This document shows positions 38,026-48,600 of a DNA stretch of 64,000 nucleotides, one piece after another. Source of the DNA: Noviherbaspirillum cavernae (GTDB taxonomy: Bacteria; Pseudomonadota; Gammaproteobacteria; Burkholderiales; Burkholderiaceae_D); contig NZ_QYUN01000002.1 in assembly GCF_003590875.1 (NCBI RefSeq), positions 2,480,001 through 2,544,000 on the forward strand, in the 5' to 3' direction. The stretch's first letter is position 1. Each line of letters begins with the position of its first letter. A model generated the notes under the pieces. The model was not told the origin of the DNA. It worked only from the letters and a program-made list of their open reading frames with translations, and did not search any database. A program made the translations under genes and the position numbers.

Positions 38026-38967
38026 ATGTCAAGTCGTTTTTTCAGCGCGACGTCCGTTTTCGCGCAACGAAAAGCCAGCCAGTCCGCCGCATGGGCAGTA
38101 TTTGCCCGCGATACCGCAAGCGGCTTCGTCACGACAGCGCATCATGCGCTGATGGGCTTGGGAATCATTGCAATAGGCGCACTTTGCGTCATGTTCATCA
38201 AACCCGATATCGCCGATCACATCAAGGCGCTTTCGCCATTTGCCGCAGAAACCACGCCTGAGCCGGCAGCTACGCCTCACCAGCTCGCCAACCTCATGGA
38301 CAAGGCCGGCCCCCAATCGCAATCCGCAACCGCAGCATCGGCCAATGAAGATGACAAGATGCTCGGCAATGCACGTCAGCAGCAATGGGTCACAAATTGG
38401 TTGTCAAAACGATATCGCGTCGCATCGGATGCGACCGACATGCTCGTTTCCGCTGCCTATCTGACAGCCAGGGAAATCAAGCTGGATCCGCTGCTCATCC
38501 TGTCCGTGATGGCCATCGAATCGGGCCTGAATCCCTTTGCCGAAAGCCCGGTTGGCGCGCAAGGCCTGATGCAGGTCATGTCCAAGGTTCATCATGACAA
38601 GTTCCAGGATTTGGGTGGCGTAAAAGCCGCGCTGAACCCGGTTGCGAATATCAAGGTCGGTTCACTGATCCTGAAGGACTATGTGAAACGCGGCGGCTCG
38701 GTGGAGGCCGGTCTGAAGTTGTATGTGGGGGCAGGTGCCTCCGATACGGATTTCGGATACGGCGCGAAAGTGCTGGCGGAATACCGCCGCCTCAAGGAAG
38801 TCGCGATGGGCAAAAAGGTGCCGATTTATTCCACTTCAGCGAACTCCACGCCGTCAAAGCCGATGCCGCAGGAAAGCAAGCTGGAGGCGGCATCGGAACC
38901 GGAATCTGCCGTGATCGGCGAGAATGACAAGACTCCCGTCAAAGCAGCTCAGGTGGCAGTCCTGTAA
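38026..38967 (+). CDS. Membrane-anchored lytic transglycosylase (SLT domain)
   Basis: Protein of 313 residues. One transmembrane helix near residue 45 (LMGLGIIAIGALCVMFI) anchors a periplasmic SLT domain. ILSVMAIESGLNPFAESPVGAQGLMQVMSK holds the catalytic glutamate and the conserved GLMQV motif; ILKDYVKRGGSVEAGLKLYVGAG follows. It cleaves peptidoglycan glycan strands. A strong RBS (AGGAGG) sits 4 bases before the ATG. The C-terminal 60 residues are low-complexity. A bidirectional terminator follows. Confidence 0.9.
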   Translation: MSSRFFSATSVFAQRKASQSAAWAVFARDTASGFVTTAHHALMGLGIIAIGALCVMFIKPDIADHIKALSPFAAETTPEPAATPHQLANLMDKAGPQSQSATAASANEDDKMLGNARQQQWVTNWLSKRYRVASDATDMLVSAAYLTAREIKLDPLLILSVMAIESGLNPFAESPVGAQGLMQVMSKVHHDKFQDLGGVKAALNPVANIKVGSLILKDYVKRGGSVEAGLKLYVGAGASDTDFGYGAKVLAEYRRLKEVAMGKKVPIYSTSANSTPSKPMPQESKLEAASEPESAVIGENDKTPVKAAQVAVL

Positions 38968-38991
38968 TTACAACGCTGTTCATGCCATATG

Positions 38992-39018
38992 AAAAAAAGA
39001 GCCGCTGGCTCCTTTTTT
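38992..39018. terminator. Bidirectional terminator
   Basis: Stem GAGCC/GGCTC with a GCT loop, flanked by A7 on one side and T6 on the other. It serves the lytic transglycosylase gene and the convergent aminotransferase gene, whose stop overlaps its edge. Confidence 0.82.
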
Positions 39019-40211
39019 CATTGTGTATTGCGTTTGCCGGAAAAATACTCTCGCAGGCGACGAACCGCCTCCTGCAGGTTCTCCATCGACGTCGCATATG
39101 ACACGCGTATATAGTTGCGCGCCGTATGCGGACCGAAATCCAGTCCCGGCACCAGCACGACGCCCGCCTGATTCAGGATATCGATCGTCAGTTGATCGGC
39201 ATCACCCGCCAACTCCGAGCAATCTGCGTATACATAGAAGGCACCATCAGGCGTCACCGGCACCTTGAAGCCCAACTCCCGCAATGCCGGAACGATGTAA
39301 TCGCGGCGACGCCGGAATTCTGCCTTGCGCTCTTCGTGGATCGCGATGGATTCGGGCGTGAAACATGCAAGTCCGGCATGCTGGGCAATGCTCGACGCAC
39401 AGATAAACAGGTTCTGCGCAAGCTTTTCGAACTGCGGTACCAGACGTTCCGGGGCAACGAGCCAGCCGAGTCGCCAGCCGGTCATGTTGAAATACTTCGA
39501 GAAACTGTTGATGACAATCACGTCCTCGCCCAGCGACAGCGCCGAGAACGGCGAAGCGTCATAGCTCAGTCCCTGATAAATCTCGTCGACAATGGTGAAG
39601 CCGCCCTTTTCCCGCACCGCAGCGACGATTCTTGCCAATTCGCCGTGTTCGATGGAGGTGCCGGTGGGATTGGAAGGCGATGCGAGCAGCACGCCGCGTG
39701 TGGCTGCCGTCCAGTGTTCACGCACCATCGATTCGGACAATTGGAAGCGTTGCTCCGGGCCGCTCGGAATCATTGTCGCGCGTCCCTCGAAGGCGGCGAC
39801 AAAGTGGCGATTGCATGGATACGACGGATCCGGCATCAGCACTTCGGTCCCGGGCTCGACCAGCGCTGCGCATGTCAGCAACAGTGCGGCCGAGGCTCCG
39901 GCGGTCACAATGATGCGCGCCGGAGCAATGTCCAAGCCGTAGACGCGCCGATAATGTGCCGAAATTACCTCCCGTAGCGCGGGAATCCCGAGTGCTGCCG
40001 TGTATTGCAGCTTGCCGTCAGCCATCGCACGTGCGGCGGCCTCGATCACCGGCGGCGCGGCTGTGAAATCAGGCTCGCCGATACCCATGTGAATGATGTG
40101 ACGGCCCTGCTTTTCCAGATCAGCCGCCATTTTCGCCAGTTCCATCACATGGAATGGCGCAATATTCGCCAGTCGGGAGGCGACTTGAAAATCGGGATGT
40201 GAGGAACTCAT
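39018..40211 (-). CDS. Pyridoxal phosphate-dependent aminotransferase (class I/II)
   Basis: Fold-type I aminotransferase of 397 residues. HIIHMGIGEPDFTAAPPV, IIVTAGASAALLLTCAAL, LLASPSNPTGT, FTIVDEIYQGL and VINSFSKYFNMTGWRLGW (PLP lysine in SFSK) are standard. It is most like the AspC/alanine aminotransferase group; exact substrates cannot be told. The MSSSHPDFQ start is 61 bp after nusB, so it may be the tail of the rib-nusB transcript. Confidence 0.9.
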   Translation of the reverse strand: MSSSHPDFQVASRLANIAPFHVMELAKMAADLEKQGRHIIHMGIGEPDFTAAPPVIEAAARAMADGKLQYTAALGIPALREVISAHYRRVYGLDIAPARIIVTAGASAALLLTCAALVEPGTEVLMPDPSYPCNRHFVAAFEGRATMIPSGPEQRFQLSESMVREHWTAATRGVLLASPSNPTGTSIEHGELARIVAAVREKGGFTIVDEIYQGLSYDASPFSALSLGEDVIVINSFSKYFNMTGWRLGWLVAPERLVPQFEKLAQNLFICASSIAQHAGLACFTPESIAIHEERKAEFRRRRDYIVPALRELGFKVPVTPDGAFYVYADCSELAGDADQLTIDILNQAGVVLVPGLDFGPHTARNYIRVSYATSMENLQEAVRRLREYFSGKRNTQ

Positions 40212-40272
40212 GTGGCTCGGTCCAGCCGGGGCCGCGGCGCAGCGTCTCGCGGGAGATTTTCTTGTTTCGGCA

Positions 40273-40743
40273 TCAACGCTTTTTGGCGTCGTTGACTTCG
40301 ACGTCGCGCACCTTCGCGGCAAATTTGTCCAGCACGCCGTTGACGTATTTGTGTCCGTCGATTCCGCCAAAGGACTTGGTCAGTTCGACCGCCTCGTTGA
40401 TCACAACCTTGTACGGAATTTCGATGTGGTTGTTGAGCTCGAACGCGCCAATCAGCAGTGCAGCATGCTCAACCGGCGACAACTGGTCGATCGGGCGGTC
40501 AATCAGCGGCGCGAGGCTGGCGCGCAGGGCGGGAGCTTGTTTGATAGTGCCATGCAACAGCACGTCAAAGTGCTCCGCATCGGCCTTGTCGAAGCCGTGC
40601 GCTTCGCGGATGTGCGCATCGATCGCGCCGGCATCCTCATTGTTCAACAGCCATTGGTAAAGACCTTGCAGCGCAAATTCGCGGGCGCGATGGCGCGGCG
40701 TACGGTTCTTGTTGGGATTGGCATGGACGGTTTTCTGGGTCAT
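40273..40743 (-). CDS. nusB: Transcription antitermination factor NusB
   Basis: RNA-binding protein of 156 residues that joins NusE at boxA in rRNA antitermination. [18 protein letters not shown] near residue 15, [55 protein letters not shown] matches the family core. The start [10 protein letters not shown] was preferred over an ATG 27 bases upstream. It follows ribH, as in many proteobacteria. Confidence 0.96.
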   Translation of the reverse strand: MTQKTVHANPNKNRTPRHRAREFALQGLYQWLLNNEDAGAIDAHIREAHGFDKADAEHFDVLLHGTIKQAPALRASLAPLIDRPIDQLSPVEHAALLIGAFELNNHIEIPYKVVINEAVELTKSFGGIDGHKYVNGVLDKFAAKVRDVEVNDAKKR

Positions 40744-40843
40744 GGCGATAAGCTGCGGCCTTCCGTGCATTGAGGGAAGGCCTGAAAATTAACTGGAGTG
40801 GCGGCAGCTACAAACCTGCCGTCGTACAAATCGTACAAATGGA

Positions 40844-41329
40844 CTATTCGTCCTCGCTTGCTTCGGCAAGTTCTTCCAGGGCAATGGATAGATTTACCAT
40901 CTCGACCGCGACACGCGCCGCATCGGCCCCCTTCTCGGCCATCCGCACTTCGGCTTGCTCATCGGTTTCGGTGGTGAGGACCGCATTGGCAATCGGGATA
41001 CCGAAGTCCAGTCCAATGCGCGTAATGCCTGCACCAGATTCATTCGATACCAATTCGAAGTGATAGGTTTCTCCGCGAATCACAGCGCCCAATGCGATCA
41101 GCGCATCGAACTGCTGCGTTTGCGCCATCTTTTGCAGCGCAAGCGGGATTTCCAGCGCACCCGGCACAGTGACATGCAGCACGTCCTCGTCCGCCACGCC
41201 CAGATGCTTGAGTTCCGCGAGGCAGGCTGACAGCAGGCCATGGCAGACATCCTCGTTGAAACGGGCCTGCACGATGCCGATGCGTACGCCTTGCCCGTCA
41301 AGGTTGGATTCGTATGTTCCTACTGTCAT
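40844..41329 (-). CDS. ribH: 6,7-dimethyl-8-ribityllumazine synthase
   Basis: Penultimate riboflavin step, 161 residues. [45 protein letters not shown] (with the catalytic histidine), and [21 protein letters not shown] are the conserved blocks. It lies between ribB and nusB. The 152 bp upstream contain a small hairpin (41397-41415). Confidence 0.97.
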   Translation of the reverse strand: MTVGTYESNLDGQGVRIGIVQARFNEDVCHGLLSACLAELKHLGVADEDVLHVTVPGALEIPLALQKMAQTQQFDALIALGAVIRGETYHFELVSNESGAGITRIGLDFGIPIANAVLTTETDEQAEVRMAEKGADAARVAVEMVNLSIALEELAEASEDE

Positions 41330-41396
41330 GACTGTTCCTTTGTGCGCGATCGCGCGTTGTTCTTGTCGTCTTGTCGCCCGAATTGCCGCAACGTGT

Positions 41397-41415
41397 CTCG
41401 CATGGCATATGCGAG
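41397..41415 (-). other. Hairpin in the ribB-ribH gap
   Basis: CTCGCAT and ATGCGAG pair around a 5-base loop. No T-run is present. It may be an mRNA processing or stability element. Confidence 0.3.
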
Positions 41416-41481
41416 CTGTCGATGCAATCGGAATTGTCGCTATTGTTCCTCGTTATCGTCCCCGCTTGCAGGGAACAACCA

Positions 41482-42594
41482 TCACATCTGCGGCTTGCCT
41501 TGATAGCCCACCACTTCGAGGTCGAAGCCAGTCATCGACGGCATCTTCCGTGGACTGGCGAGCAACTTCATCTTGCCTACGCCCAGATCCTTGAGAATCT
41601 GCGCGCCTATGCCGTAAGTGCGCAAATCCATGCGTGCTGCACGCGACACGGGTTGCGTGTCAGGATTGTTCAGCGCGTCGAATTGCGCAAACATCTGCTC
41701 CGCAGATTCCTCGCAATTCAGCAATATCATCGCGCCACGCTCCGACGCCTTGATGGCGGCCATCGCCGAGGCGATGTTCCACGAATGTGTGGTGACTTCG
41801 GTTTCCAGCAAATCGAGAATCGACACCGGCTGATGCACGCGCACCAGCGCCTCCAGTTCAGGAGCGAGATCGCCATGCACCAGCGCAAGGTGCGCACCGC
41901 CGCTTGGTTTATCCCGATAGGCAATCGTCTTGAACGTGCCGTGCGCCGTTTGCATGCTGCGCTCCGCAATGCGCTCGACAATGCTTTCGTTCTGACTGCG
42001 GTAGTGGATCAGATCGGCGATCGTGCCGATCTTGAGGCCATGCTGTTGCGCGAACTCGATCAAGTCCGGCAGGCGAGCCATTGTGCCGTCGTCCTTCATG
42101 ATTTCGCAGATGACGGCAGCCGGAGTCAATCCGGCCAGTTCCGCAAAGTCGCAGCCCGCTTCGGTATGGCCTGCACGCATCAATACGCCGCCCTTTTGCG
42201 CCTTCAGTGGAAAAATATGGCCTGGCTGCACAATGTCGGACGGTTTTGCATTGCGGGCAACCGCAACCTGCACCGTGCGTGCACGATCCCCTGCGGAAAT
42301 GCCGGTCGTCACTCCTTCTGCGGCCTCGATGGAAACCGTGAAATTCGTGCCGTACGATGTCCCGTTACGGGTAGTCATCATGGGCAAATTCAATTGCTCG
42401 CAACGCTCCGCCGTCAAGGTCAGGCAAATCAAGCCGCGGCCATATTTGGCCATGAAATTGATGGCTTCCGGTGTGACGAATTCGGCGGCAAGCACCAGAT
42501 CGCCCTCGTTTTCGCGATCTTCCTCATCCACCAGAATGACCATGCGTCCGGCACGAAGCTCGGCAATGATTTCTTGAGTTGTTGAAATGGACAT
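41482..42594 (-). CDS. ribB: 3,4-dihydroxy-2-butanone-4-phosphate synthase with degenerate GTP cyclohydrolase II-like domain
   Basis: Protein of 370 residues. The N-terminal DHBP synthase domain is intact (LVDEEDRENEGDL; TGISAGDRARTV; HIFPLKAQKGGVLMRAGHTEAGCDF). The C-terminal half (from about residue 205) follows GTP cyclohydrolase II in length but lacks the three zinc cysteines: where they belong it reads VSILDLLETEVTTHSW. It therefore cannot be a normal RibA; such RibBX hybrids are known. A separate RibA is expected elsewhere. Transcribed between ribE and ribH. Confidence 0.93.
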   Translation of the reverse strand: MSISTTQEIIAELRAGRMVILVDEEDRENEGDLVLAAEFVTPEAINFMAKYGRGLICLTLTAERCEQLNLPMMTTRNGTSYGTNFTVSIEAAEGVTTGISAGDRARTVQVAVARNAKPSDIVQPGHIFPLKAQKGGVLMRAGHTEAGCDFAELAGLTPAAVICEIMKDDGTMARLPDLIEFAQQHGLKIGTIADLIHYRSQNESIVERIAERSMQTAHGTFKTIAYRDKPSGGAHLALVHGDLAPELEALVRVHQPVSILDLLETEVTTHSWNIASAMAAIKASERGAMILLNCEESAEQMFAQFDALNNPDTQPVSRAARMDLRTYGIGAQILKDLGVGKMKLLASPRKMPSMTGFDLEVVGYQGKPQM

Positions 42595-42802
42595 GACTGA
42601 AATCCTGAACAGGCCGCTATTTTAAAGGATTTAGCGCGTACTCAGATTTTTACGAGCAGGGTCGCGGCTGGTTCCGTGCAGACCGCTTTGCACGAGTCGG
42701 GAATCCGATCGTTTGTCGATCACATTCCACTTTTGACAACGTCCATCGAAGAACAATCCGGCAGCGTGCGTTGGCATCGCTGAAGCGAAGCGTTCAAGAC
42801 CC

Positions 42803-43417
42803 CTACTCTTTGTGGCTCAACATCCGCTCCACGTAGCGCGCAATCAGGTCAATCTCCAGATTGACCCGCGCCTGCGGCTTGAGGTGCTTGAGCGTGGTGA
42901 CTTCAATCGTATGGGGAATGAGGTTGATCGAAACCGCGCATCCGCTTGCGCTATCTGTGACGCTGTTCACCGTGAGCGATACGCCATTGACGACGATGGA
43001 TCCCTTGTAGGCGAGGTATTTTGCGAGGTCTTTCGGCGCTTCGATCACCAACTCCCACGACTCGCCCACAGGTTCGAACTTGCAGACGACGCCCAGCCCG
43101 TCAACATGGCCCGACACCAAGTGCCCGCCCAATCGGTCGGACAATGTCAGCGCCTTTTCCAGATTCACCTCCCCCTCCGCGCCCAAGCCTGTGGTCCGGC
43201 TCAGGCTCTCGCGGGACACGTCCACGGCAAAGCCCGTATCGGTCTTTGTCACCACGGTCATGCAAGCGCCATTGAGCGCGATCGAATCGCCGATCAGGAC
43301 ATCCGCCATCGGCAATCCGCCCGCATCGACGGTCAACCGGACGCCGGCTGTTGCCTCGCCGCCCAACGACGAAACAGAAGTGATTTTTCCTACTGCAGCA
43401 ACAATTCCAGTGAACAT
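42803..43417 (-). CDS. ribE: Riboflavin synthase alpha chain
   Basis: Final riboflavin step: two lumazines give riboflavin plus pyrimidinedione. The protein is 204 residues with the duplicated lumazine-binding barrels. MFTGIVAAVGKI is the typical start, SIALNGACMTVV and DVSRESLSRTTGL belong to barrel 1, and LVSGHVDGLG and GVSLTVNSV belong to barrel 2. Longer upstream starts overlap ribD and lack family similarity. Confidence 0.96.
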   Translation of the reverse strand: MFTGIVAAVGKITSVSSLGGEATAGVRLTVDAGGLPMADVLIGDSIALNGACMTVVTKTDTGFAVDVSRESLSRTTGLGAEGEVNLEKALTLSDRLGGHLVSGHVDGLGVVCKFEPVGESWELVIEAPKDLAKYLAYKGSIVVNGVSLTVNSVTDSASGCAVSINLIPHTIEVTTLKHLKPQARVNLEIDLIARYVERMLSHKE

Positions 43418-43433
43418 GACAAATATGATCCAG

Positions 43434-44540
43434 TTAAATGAAGCGGGCCAGGATACGCAAATCGGAACCAATCTGCCTGGCCTCGTGAAAAGATAGCCTG
43501 AGTCTGCCATCCAGTGCCTCCAAGGCAGGAAGATCGAACAGGCCCTCGGCATCGCCCAGCAGGCTGGGAGCGAGATAAAGCAGCAACTCGTCGACACAGC
43601 CTTCGCGAATCAGCGAGCCATTGAGCTTGTAGCCGGCTTCGACATGGAGTTCATTGATCTGTCGCTTGCCGAGTTCCAGCATCAAGGCGGGCAGATCGAC
43701 CTTGCCGTGTGCGTTCGGCAGCATGATGATTTCCGCCCCGCGATCCCGCAACTGCGCCTCCTTTTCGGGATTCGGACGGGCCGCCGCAATCCACGTTCCA
43801 CCTCCATGAAGGATGCGCGCGTCCGGGCTGATCTGCAATGTGCTGTCAACCACAATGCGGCGCGGCTGTCGAGGCGTATCGATTTCCCGCACATTCAGCT
43901 GCGGGTCGTCTTCATTGACGGTACCAATGCCGGTCAGGATCGCGCAGGCGCGCGCGCGCCACCAATGACCATCGTTGCGTGCTTGTTCGGAGGTAATCCA
44001 TTGGCTGAGTCCGTTGTGCAATGCCGTCTTGCCATCGAGACTTGCTGCAGCTTTCATGCGAACCCACGGCTTGGCGCGCTGCATACGCGAGAAAAAGCCG
44101 ATGTTGATTTCCCTCGCTTCGTTTTCCAGTACGCCGCAGGCAACTTCGATACCCGCAGCAGCCAGACGCGCAAGCCCTTGGCCTGCAACCAGCGGGTTCG
44201 GATCGGCCAGCGCCGCGACGACCCTGGATACACCTGCCCGGATCAGTGCATCAGCGCAAGGCGGCGTGCGACCATGGTGACTGCATGGTTCAAGCGTTAC
44301 ATAGACGGTGGCACCGCGCAGTTCAAACCCGCGATTGATGGCATCATTCATCGCCTGCACTTCAGCGTGAGCCTGTCCGGCAGGCTGGGTGCAGCCTTCG
44401 CCGATGATGCGATTGTCCTTGACGATAACGCAACCGACCCGCGGGTTTGGTGAGGTTGTGAATAGGCCTTTCGATGCCCATTCAAGGGCGCGGCTCATGC
44501 CTTGCGAGTCGCTGAGAATTTCCAAGGATTGAGGTGACAT
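43434..44540 (-). CDS. ribD: Bifunctional riboflavin deaminase/reductase RibD
   Basis: Two-domain enzyme of 368 residues for the second and third riboflavin steps. The deaminase domain has the zinc motif HAEVQA with PCSHHGRTPPC. The reductase domain begins near residue 150 (PWVRMKAAASLDGKTAL) and contains LTGIGTVNEDDPQLNVR and ELHVEAGYKLNGSLI. It heads the rib operon. No FMN riboswitch is visible in the 85 bp before it. Confidence 0.96.
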   Translation of the reverse strand: MSPQSLEILSDSQGMSRALEWASKGLFTTSPNPRVGCVIVKDNRIIGEGCTQPAGQAHAEVQAMNDAINRGFELRGATVYVTLEPCSHHGRTPPCADALIRAGVSRVVAALADPNPLVAGQGLARLAAAGIEVACGVLENEAREINIGFFSRMQRAKPWVRMKAAASLDGKTALHNGLSQWITSEQARNDGHWWRARACAILTGIGTVNEDDPQLNVREIDTPRQPRRIVVDSTLQISPDARILHGGGTWIAAARPNPEKEAQLRDRGAEIIMLPNAHGKVDLPALMLELGKRQINELHVEAGYKLNGSLIREGCVDELLLYLAPSLLGDAEGLFDLPALEALDGRLRLSFHEARQIGSDLRILARFI

Positions 44541-44625
44541 TGTTGCAGGTGGCGCCTACCGGCAACCTTGCGTTGAGCTTCGATCGCTCAATTGTATCCT
44601 GTCGTCTGCCGCGCCTGCCCTCTTC

Positions 44626-45174
44626 CTAACACTTGGTGCCCGAATCGGGATTGCATACCCGCGGCCGCCCCAGCATGTTGACGTAGATCTTGCGCACGTG
44701 CTTACCCAGAGTGAATGAAACGCTGCCAGATTGCAGGCTGTTGGCATTGGTACGAGTACGCCCACTGCCGGTATACGAAATATATTTGGCATCGTCATCG
44801 TTGTCGGTGAAATCCGACGCGACGGTGAGCGACTGCGGAACCGGACCATGCGAGAAAATGATCTGTTCGCTCGAGTCCGGTCTTTGATTCTTGTTCTGGT
44901 CGATGAAAACGACCCATCCGCTGTCCCAGTCACTTCCATTGCCCGCAGGTACCAGATCGACGCGCGTGCCTCGTTGAATCGCCTCCGATCGCGCAAGATT
45001 GATTGCTGCAAAGAAATCGTTGGCAGTCGTTGTCAGTTGCTGACTTTGAAGCAGATTTCGAAAGCTCGGTACGCCAACAGCCAACAGAATGGCGCAGATG
45101 CTGAGTACGGTCAGCATCTCAATCAAGGTAAAACCCGAGCCGCCCGTACCGCGAATGGAAGATAAACGAACCAT
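44626..45174 (-). CDS. fimT: GspH/FimT-family pseudopilin
   Basis: Minor pilin of 182 residues. The prepilin peptidase site is SG|FTLIEMLTVLSICAILLAVGVPSFRNLL, with the conserved Glu at +5. The ending RPRVCNPDSGTKC carries a cysteine pair for a C-terminal loop. The ATG at 45174 is preferred because GGAG lies 9 bases upstream; an ATG at 45183 overlaps that RBS. Last gene of the minor pilin operon, 5 bp after pilE. Confidence 0.88.
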   Translation of the reverse strand: MVRLSSIRGTGGSGFTLIEMLTVLSICAILLAVGVPSFRNLLQSQQLTTTANDFFAAINLARSEAIQRGTRVDLVPAGNGSDWDSGWVVFIDQNKNQRPDSSEQIIFSHGPVPQSLTVASDFTDNDDDAKYISYTGSGRTRTNANSLQSGSVSFTLGKHVRKIYVNMLGRPRVCNPDSGTKC

Positions 45175-45179
45175 GCCTT

Positions 45180-45665
45180 TCATCTCCAGCAATCCGTGGA
45201 ATCGGTGCTTGCAGCTTTCTCGCCAGTACTTCGCAATGTCAAATCGCCGCATTGCAAATCCGTGAAATTCATGTCCACGTTCTCCGTACCCGGCTTTGCC
45301 GTCAGCACGACACAATCGGCGATCGTCTCTCCGTCGCATGCAGAGCCGCTGATCTCATACGCGCTCTTCGCCGCACTTTGGCCCAGGTACCATTTGAACC
45401 GTGTTTCACTTTCACTTTCGGACAAGAATGAAAAGGCAATATAGCTGTTGTTCTGGGAGTAGAAACGCTCCTGTTGTTGCATCAGCTGCATCAACGCCGC
45501 TTGCGCCTCTGCTCTTTTGGCTCTCCGGATCGCTCCTTGATATGAGGGATAGGCAATCGATGCCAGTACGGCGACGATGACAGTGACAACCATCACTTCA
45601 ATGAGCGTGAAACCCGCGCAACGGCAATAGGGAGCAGGAATGGGCCGATTACTTGTTGAACGCAT
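45180..45665 (-). CDS. pilE: Type IV pilin PilE-like
   Basis: Type IV pilin-like protein of 161 residues. CAG|FTLIEVMVVTVIVAVLASIAYPSY is the processing site and helix, followed by QAALMQLMQQQERFYSQNNSY, a pattern of PilE-type minor pilins. Cysteines near the C-terminus (DLQCGD, STDCWR) can close the D-loop. The ATG at 45665 lies 16 bp inside the pilY1 end, so translation is coupled. Confidence 0.9.
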   Translation of the reverse strand: MRSTSNRPIPAPYCRCAGFTLIEVMVVTVIVAVLASIAYPSYQGAIRRAKRAEAQAALMQLMQQQERFYSQNNSYIAFSFLSESESETRFKWYLGQSAAKSAYEISGSACDGETIADCVVLTAKPGTENVDMNFTDLQCGDLTLRSTGEKAASTDSTDCWR

Positions 45666-48600
45666 CACGCAATTCCTGCCAGTTCAATATTTCCCGCCAG
45701 CTAAATCGTCCGGCAGGAACAGCGGTTTCAATCAAGCCGTTTTCGGCGGCCTTTGCGCCTCCCGTTCCAAAGCTCGCCACGGAATTTTTCTTCGTTACCG
45801 TTCTCCGTCCGATTGAATTGCGATCCCCCACCGTTGCGGCTGTCTGGAATACGACTGGCGAGCTGAGCATGCCCACTTGTGACAGATACCCGGTCAGCGT
45901 GCCGTTTGCCGCAAGACCGGTAAGCGCATTCAGGACATAGGTGCGACCGCCGCCCATGTCACAGGGATCGCTGGTGAAGATAAGACTGTTGAAGAACATC
46001 ATGCCATTGGCAAGGACCGGATTGGTTACCGCGCGCTCGCCGGTCTTGTCCGCATCAAGAAAGTCGACAAACCATCCCATTTTTTGCGCGCCAGTGGCGC
46101 CATACGAAAACGTGTCGCCAACGACGTTCAGTCCCGCCCCGCTCTTCTCGATCATACGTGCGGCCAGTGCGCTACGCGTGAGCGTGGCCCCCTTGGGACC
46201 CGACTCGTCATATACACCGTAGAAGGTCTGCGCTCTGAAGCTGCCCGCAGCTGCATCCGTGTTTTCGACAAACTTGCCAGTACCGAACAGCACAACGTAT
46301 CCACCGCCCGGAGCAAATACAACCTTGGGTTGCATCGTGATAGGTTGACGTACCTGTGTCGCATCCTTGGCAGTAAACAACGGCGCACTATCGACCTGCA
46401 CCGCACCCAATGACGCAGCACCGGAAAAATCAATACGCCACAGATTGCCTTGGAGGTCTCCGATATAGGCGAGTCGGACCGTACCGTTGCTATCGGTTAC
46501 CAGCGCCGGCGTTGCCAATCCATTTTGCAAGGAGGAATCCGTACCGGGAATCTTGAACTTGTAATAGTTGACTCCCAGCTTCCACTGCGCCGAGGGTAGT
46601 TTGTCGAGCGAGAGCAGAAACAGCGCATTCGAGGCGTCGCTATTGGATTTGCCGTCATCCTTGTAATTGTTCAGGCCGCTCGGAACGACGACAAAATGCT
46701 TGTATACGGGAATGCCGTTCGTCACCGCAATCCGGAACTTCGCTATCACAGGCGCGCTTGTCAGGTTTCCCATGTCCACATCGTCTGCGTCGGTGAATTC
46801 CCATAACGCGCCGTTGCCGCTGCCGAAACTGGCAGGATTGGTGATATCGAGTGCAAAGACACCCTGCGCACCTCCACCCAGACCTGCCGCGAGAACCGTT
46901 GCCCAATATCCGCGCACCATGGCATCTCCGGTTGTCAAGGCACCATCGACAAAGGGTCGATGTACATAGTCGGGCCGCGTCAACTGGGACAAGCCGCCAA
47001 TCACCTGGCGCGGCACATATGCAAACAGTTCCTTGCCGTCATTCGCGTTGAACGCATGCAGCATGCCATCGTTCGCGCCCACATATACTGCGGGCGTGCG
47101 GTTCTTGCGCGCCTCGCGAAACTCCTGGTATCCGTCGCCCCTGCCATTCAAGGCCGGCGCGCCGACATACGCCACATTGCTGTTGATGATATCGCCCAGC
47201 ACGCTGTCACGTGAGCGAAACATCTTCGGCATGTCGACCTCGGGACTGCGATCGCCGCGCAGGAAATTGACCCGCATTTCACCCAGATCGTCCACCGCCC
47301 CACTCACGGGCGAGACATTCAGCAACGCTTTTTGCGCTTCGCTCAAGCCACTCCATTTGAACTCCGTCGTCGTGACGACATTGTCGGCATCGACTTTCGT
47401 CGTGTAGATCCGGCGTTGCGCGTGCGACGGATTCGGCGTCAGAAAGTTCGTGCCGGTCAGTAGCGTGCCGGCATCCCACACCGCGCTCTCTGCAATGCTG
47501 ATGCCGCCGTCATCGGTCAATGTCAGCGCCAGCTTCTTCAGGCTGCCGGTCCATTTTCCGGAATTGAAGCCGGGCTGATATACATAGGCTCCGTCGGATG
47601 CGATTTTGGCGCTCGACGCCGAAACGCCCGAGATCGTACCGCTGACATCGCCGGCCGCGTTGAACACCTTGCGAATCGACTCAATCAGTTTCTGCGGCTG
47701 GCCTGCCAGAAAATAGTTGTCCGGCACTCCGTCGCCATCCTTGTCCCATTTCCAGCTCGGGCTCGGCGCATCGGGGTCGAACGGACTGTCGCCATTGTTA
47801 TCACTGTTAAACCCGCCGTATTTCGCGGCCAGATAGAGCTGACTGTTGCGCGGCTTCAGCGACCGGGGGTTGTTATCGATGAGCCCATTTCCGCCTTCAT
47901 CCACATCAATGGTGAAAGTTTTCACGCGGGTCCGCTTGTCGAGGCGGATGTCATGTGTATTTGCCCAATAGGCCAATCCGGCCATGTAGTAAGTGCCGTG
48001 TCCGCCCGAGCCGGTGTCTTTGACAGCGAGTTGCGCGAGCGTCGTATTGGGAACGGGATTGTCGTTCTCGCCATTGGAATTGGTTTCCAAGTCACCGACC
48101 CGTCCGGTCCACGGCTTGACGTCCAATACCGGGTTCTTGCCATCGGCGCTGTCAGCAGGACGGGTCGCGTCAAATGCGTCCGCCAACGCACTGCCGTACT
48201 TGGTGCGCTCATTACCGGGAATATAGCGGTCCCAATGAGTGTTAACGTCAGCAATCGACAGCACGTAATTGTTCTGGCAAGACGCAATCAATGGATCGAC
48301 CCATGTATCAATTACGGGGAAACCATCCTTCATCGCTTCCGTCATGCCTGTCGTCGCATCTGGCGTCGCTTGCTTCCCTTGCAGATAGCGAATGCCTTCG
48401 TAATACAGTTCGCCGATCGGATCGTACCTCTTGTAGCTCGCGGTACGGCCGAACTTGTTCAAGTAGTTGATGACACCGCTGTTCACCACCTTGTTGTACT
48501 TATCCAGCGGATTCTCAGGATTGGGATACAACACGCCGGTTTCCGGATCCCATTCCGGTTTGTCATTGGGTACCGGGACGAATTCGGGGGCTTCCACTTT

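Noticed and set aside
42595..42802. FMN riboswitch before ribB or ribD
   Set aside because: I looked for the conserved RFN segments in this gap and in the 85 bp before ribD and found none. Both leaders look too short or unstructured.
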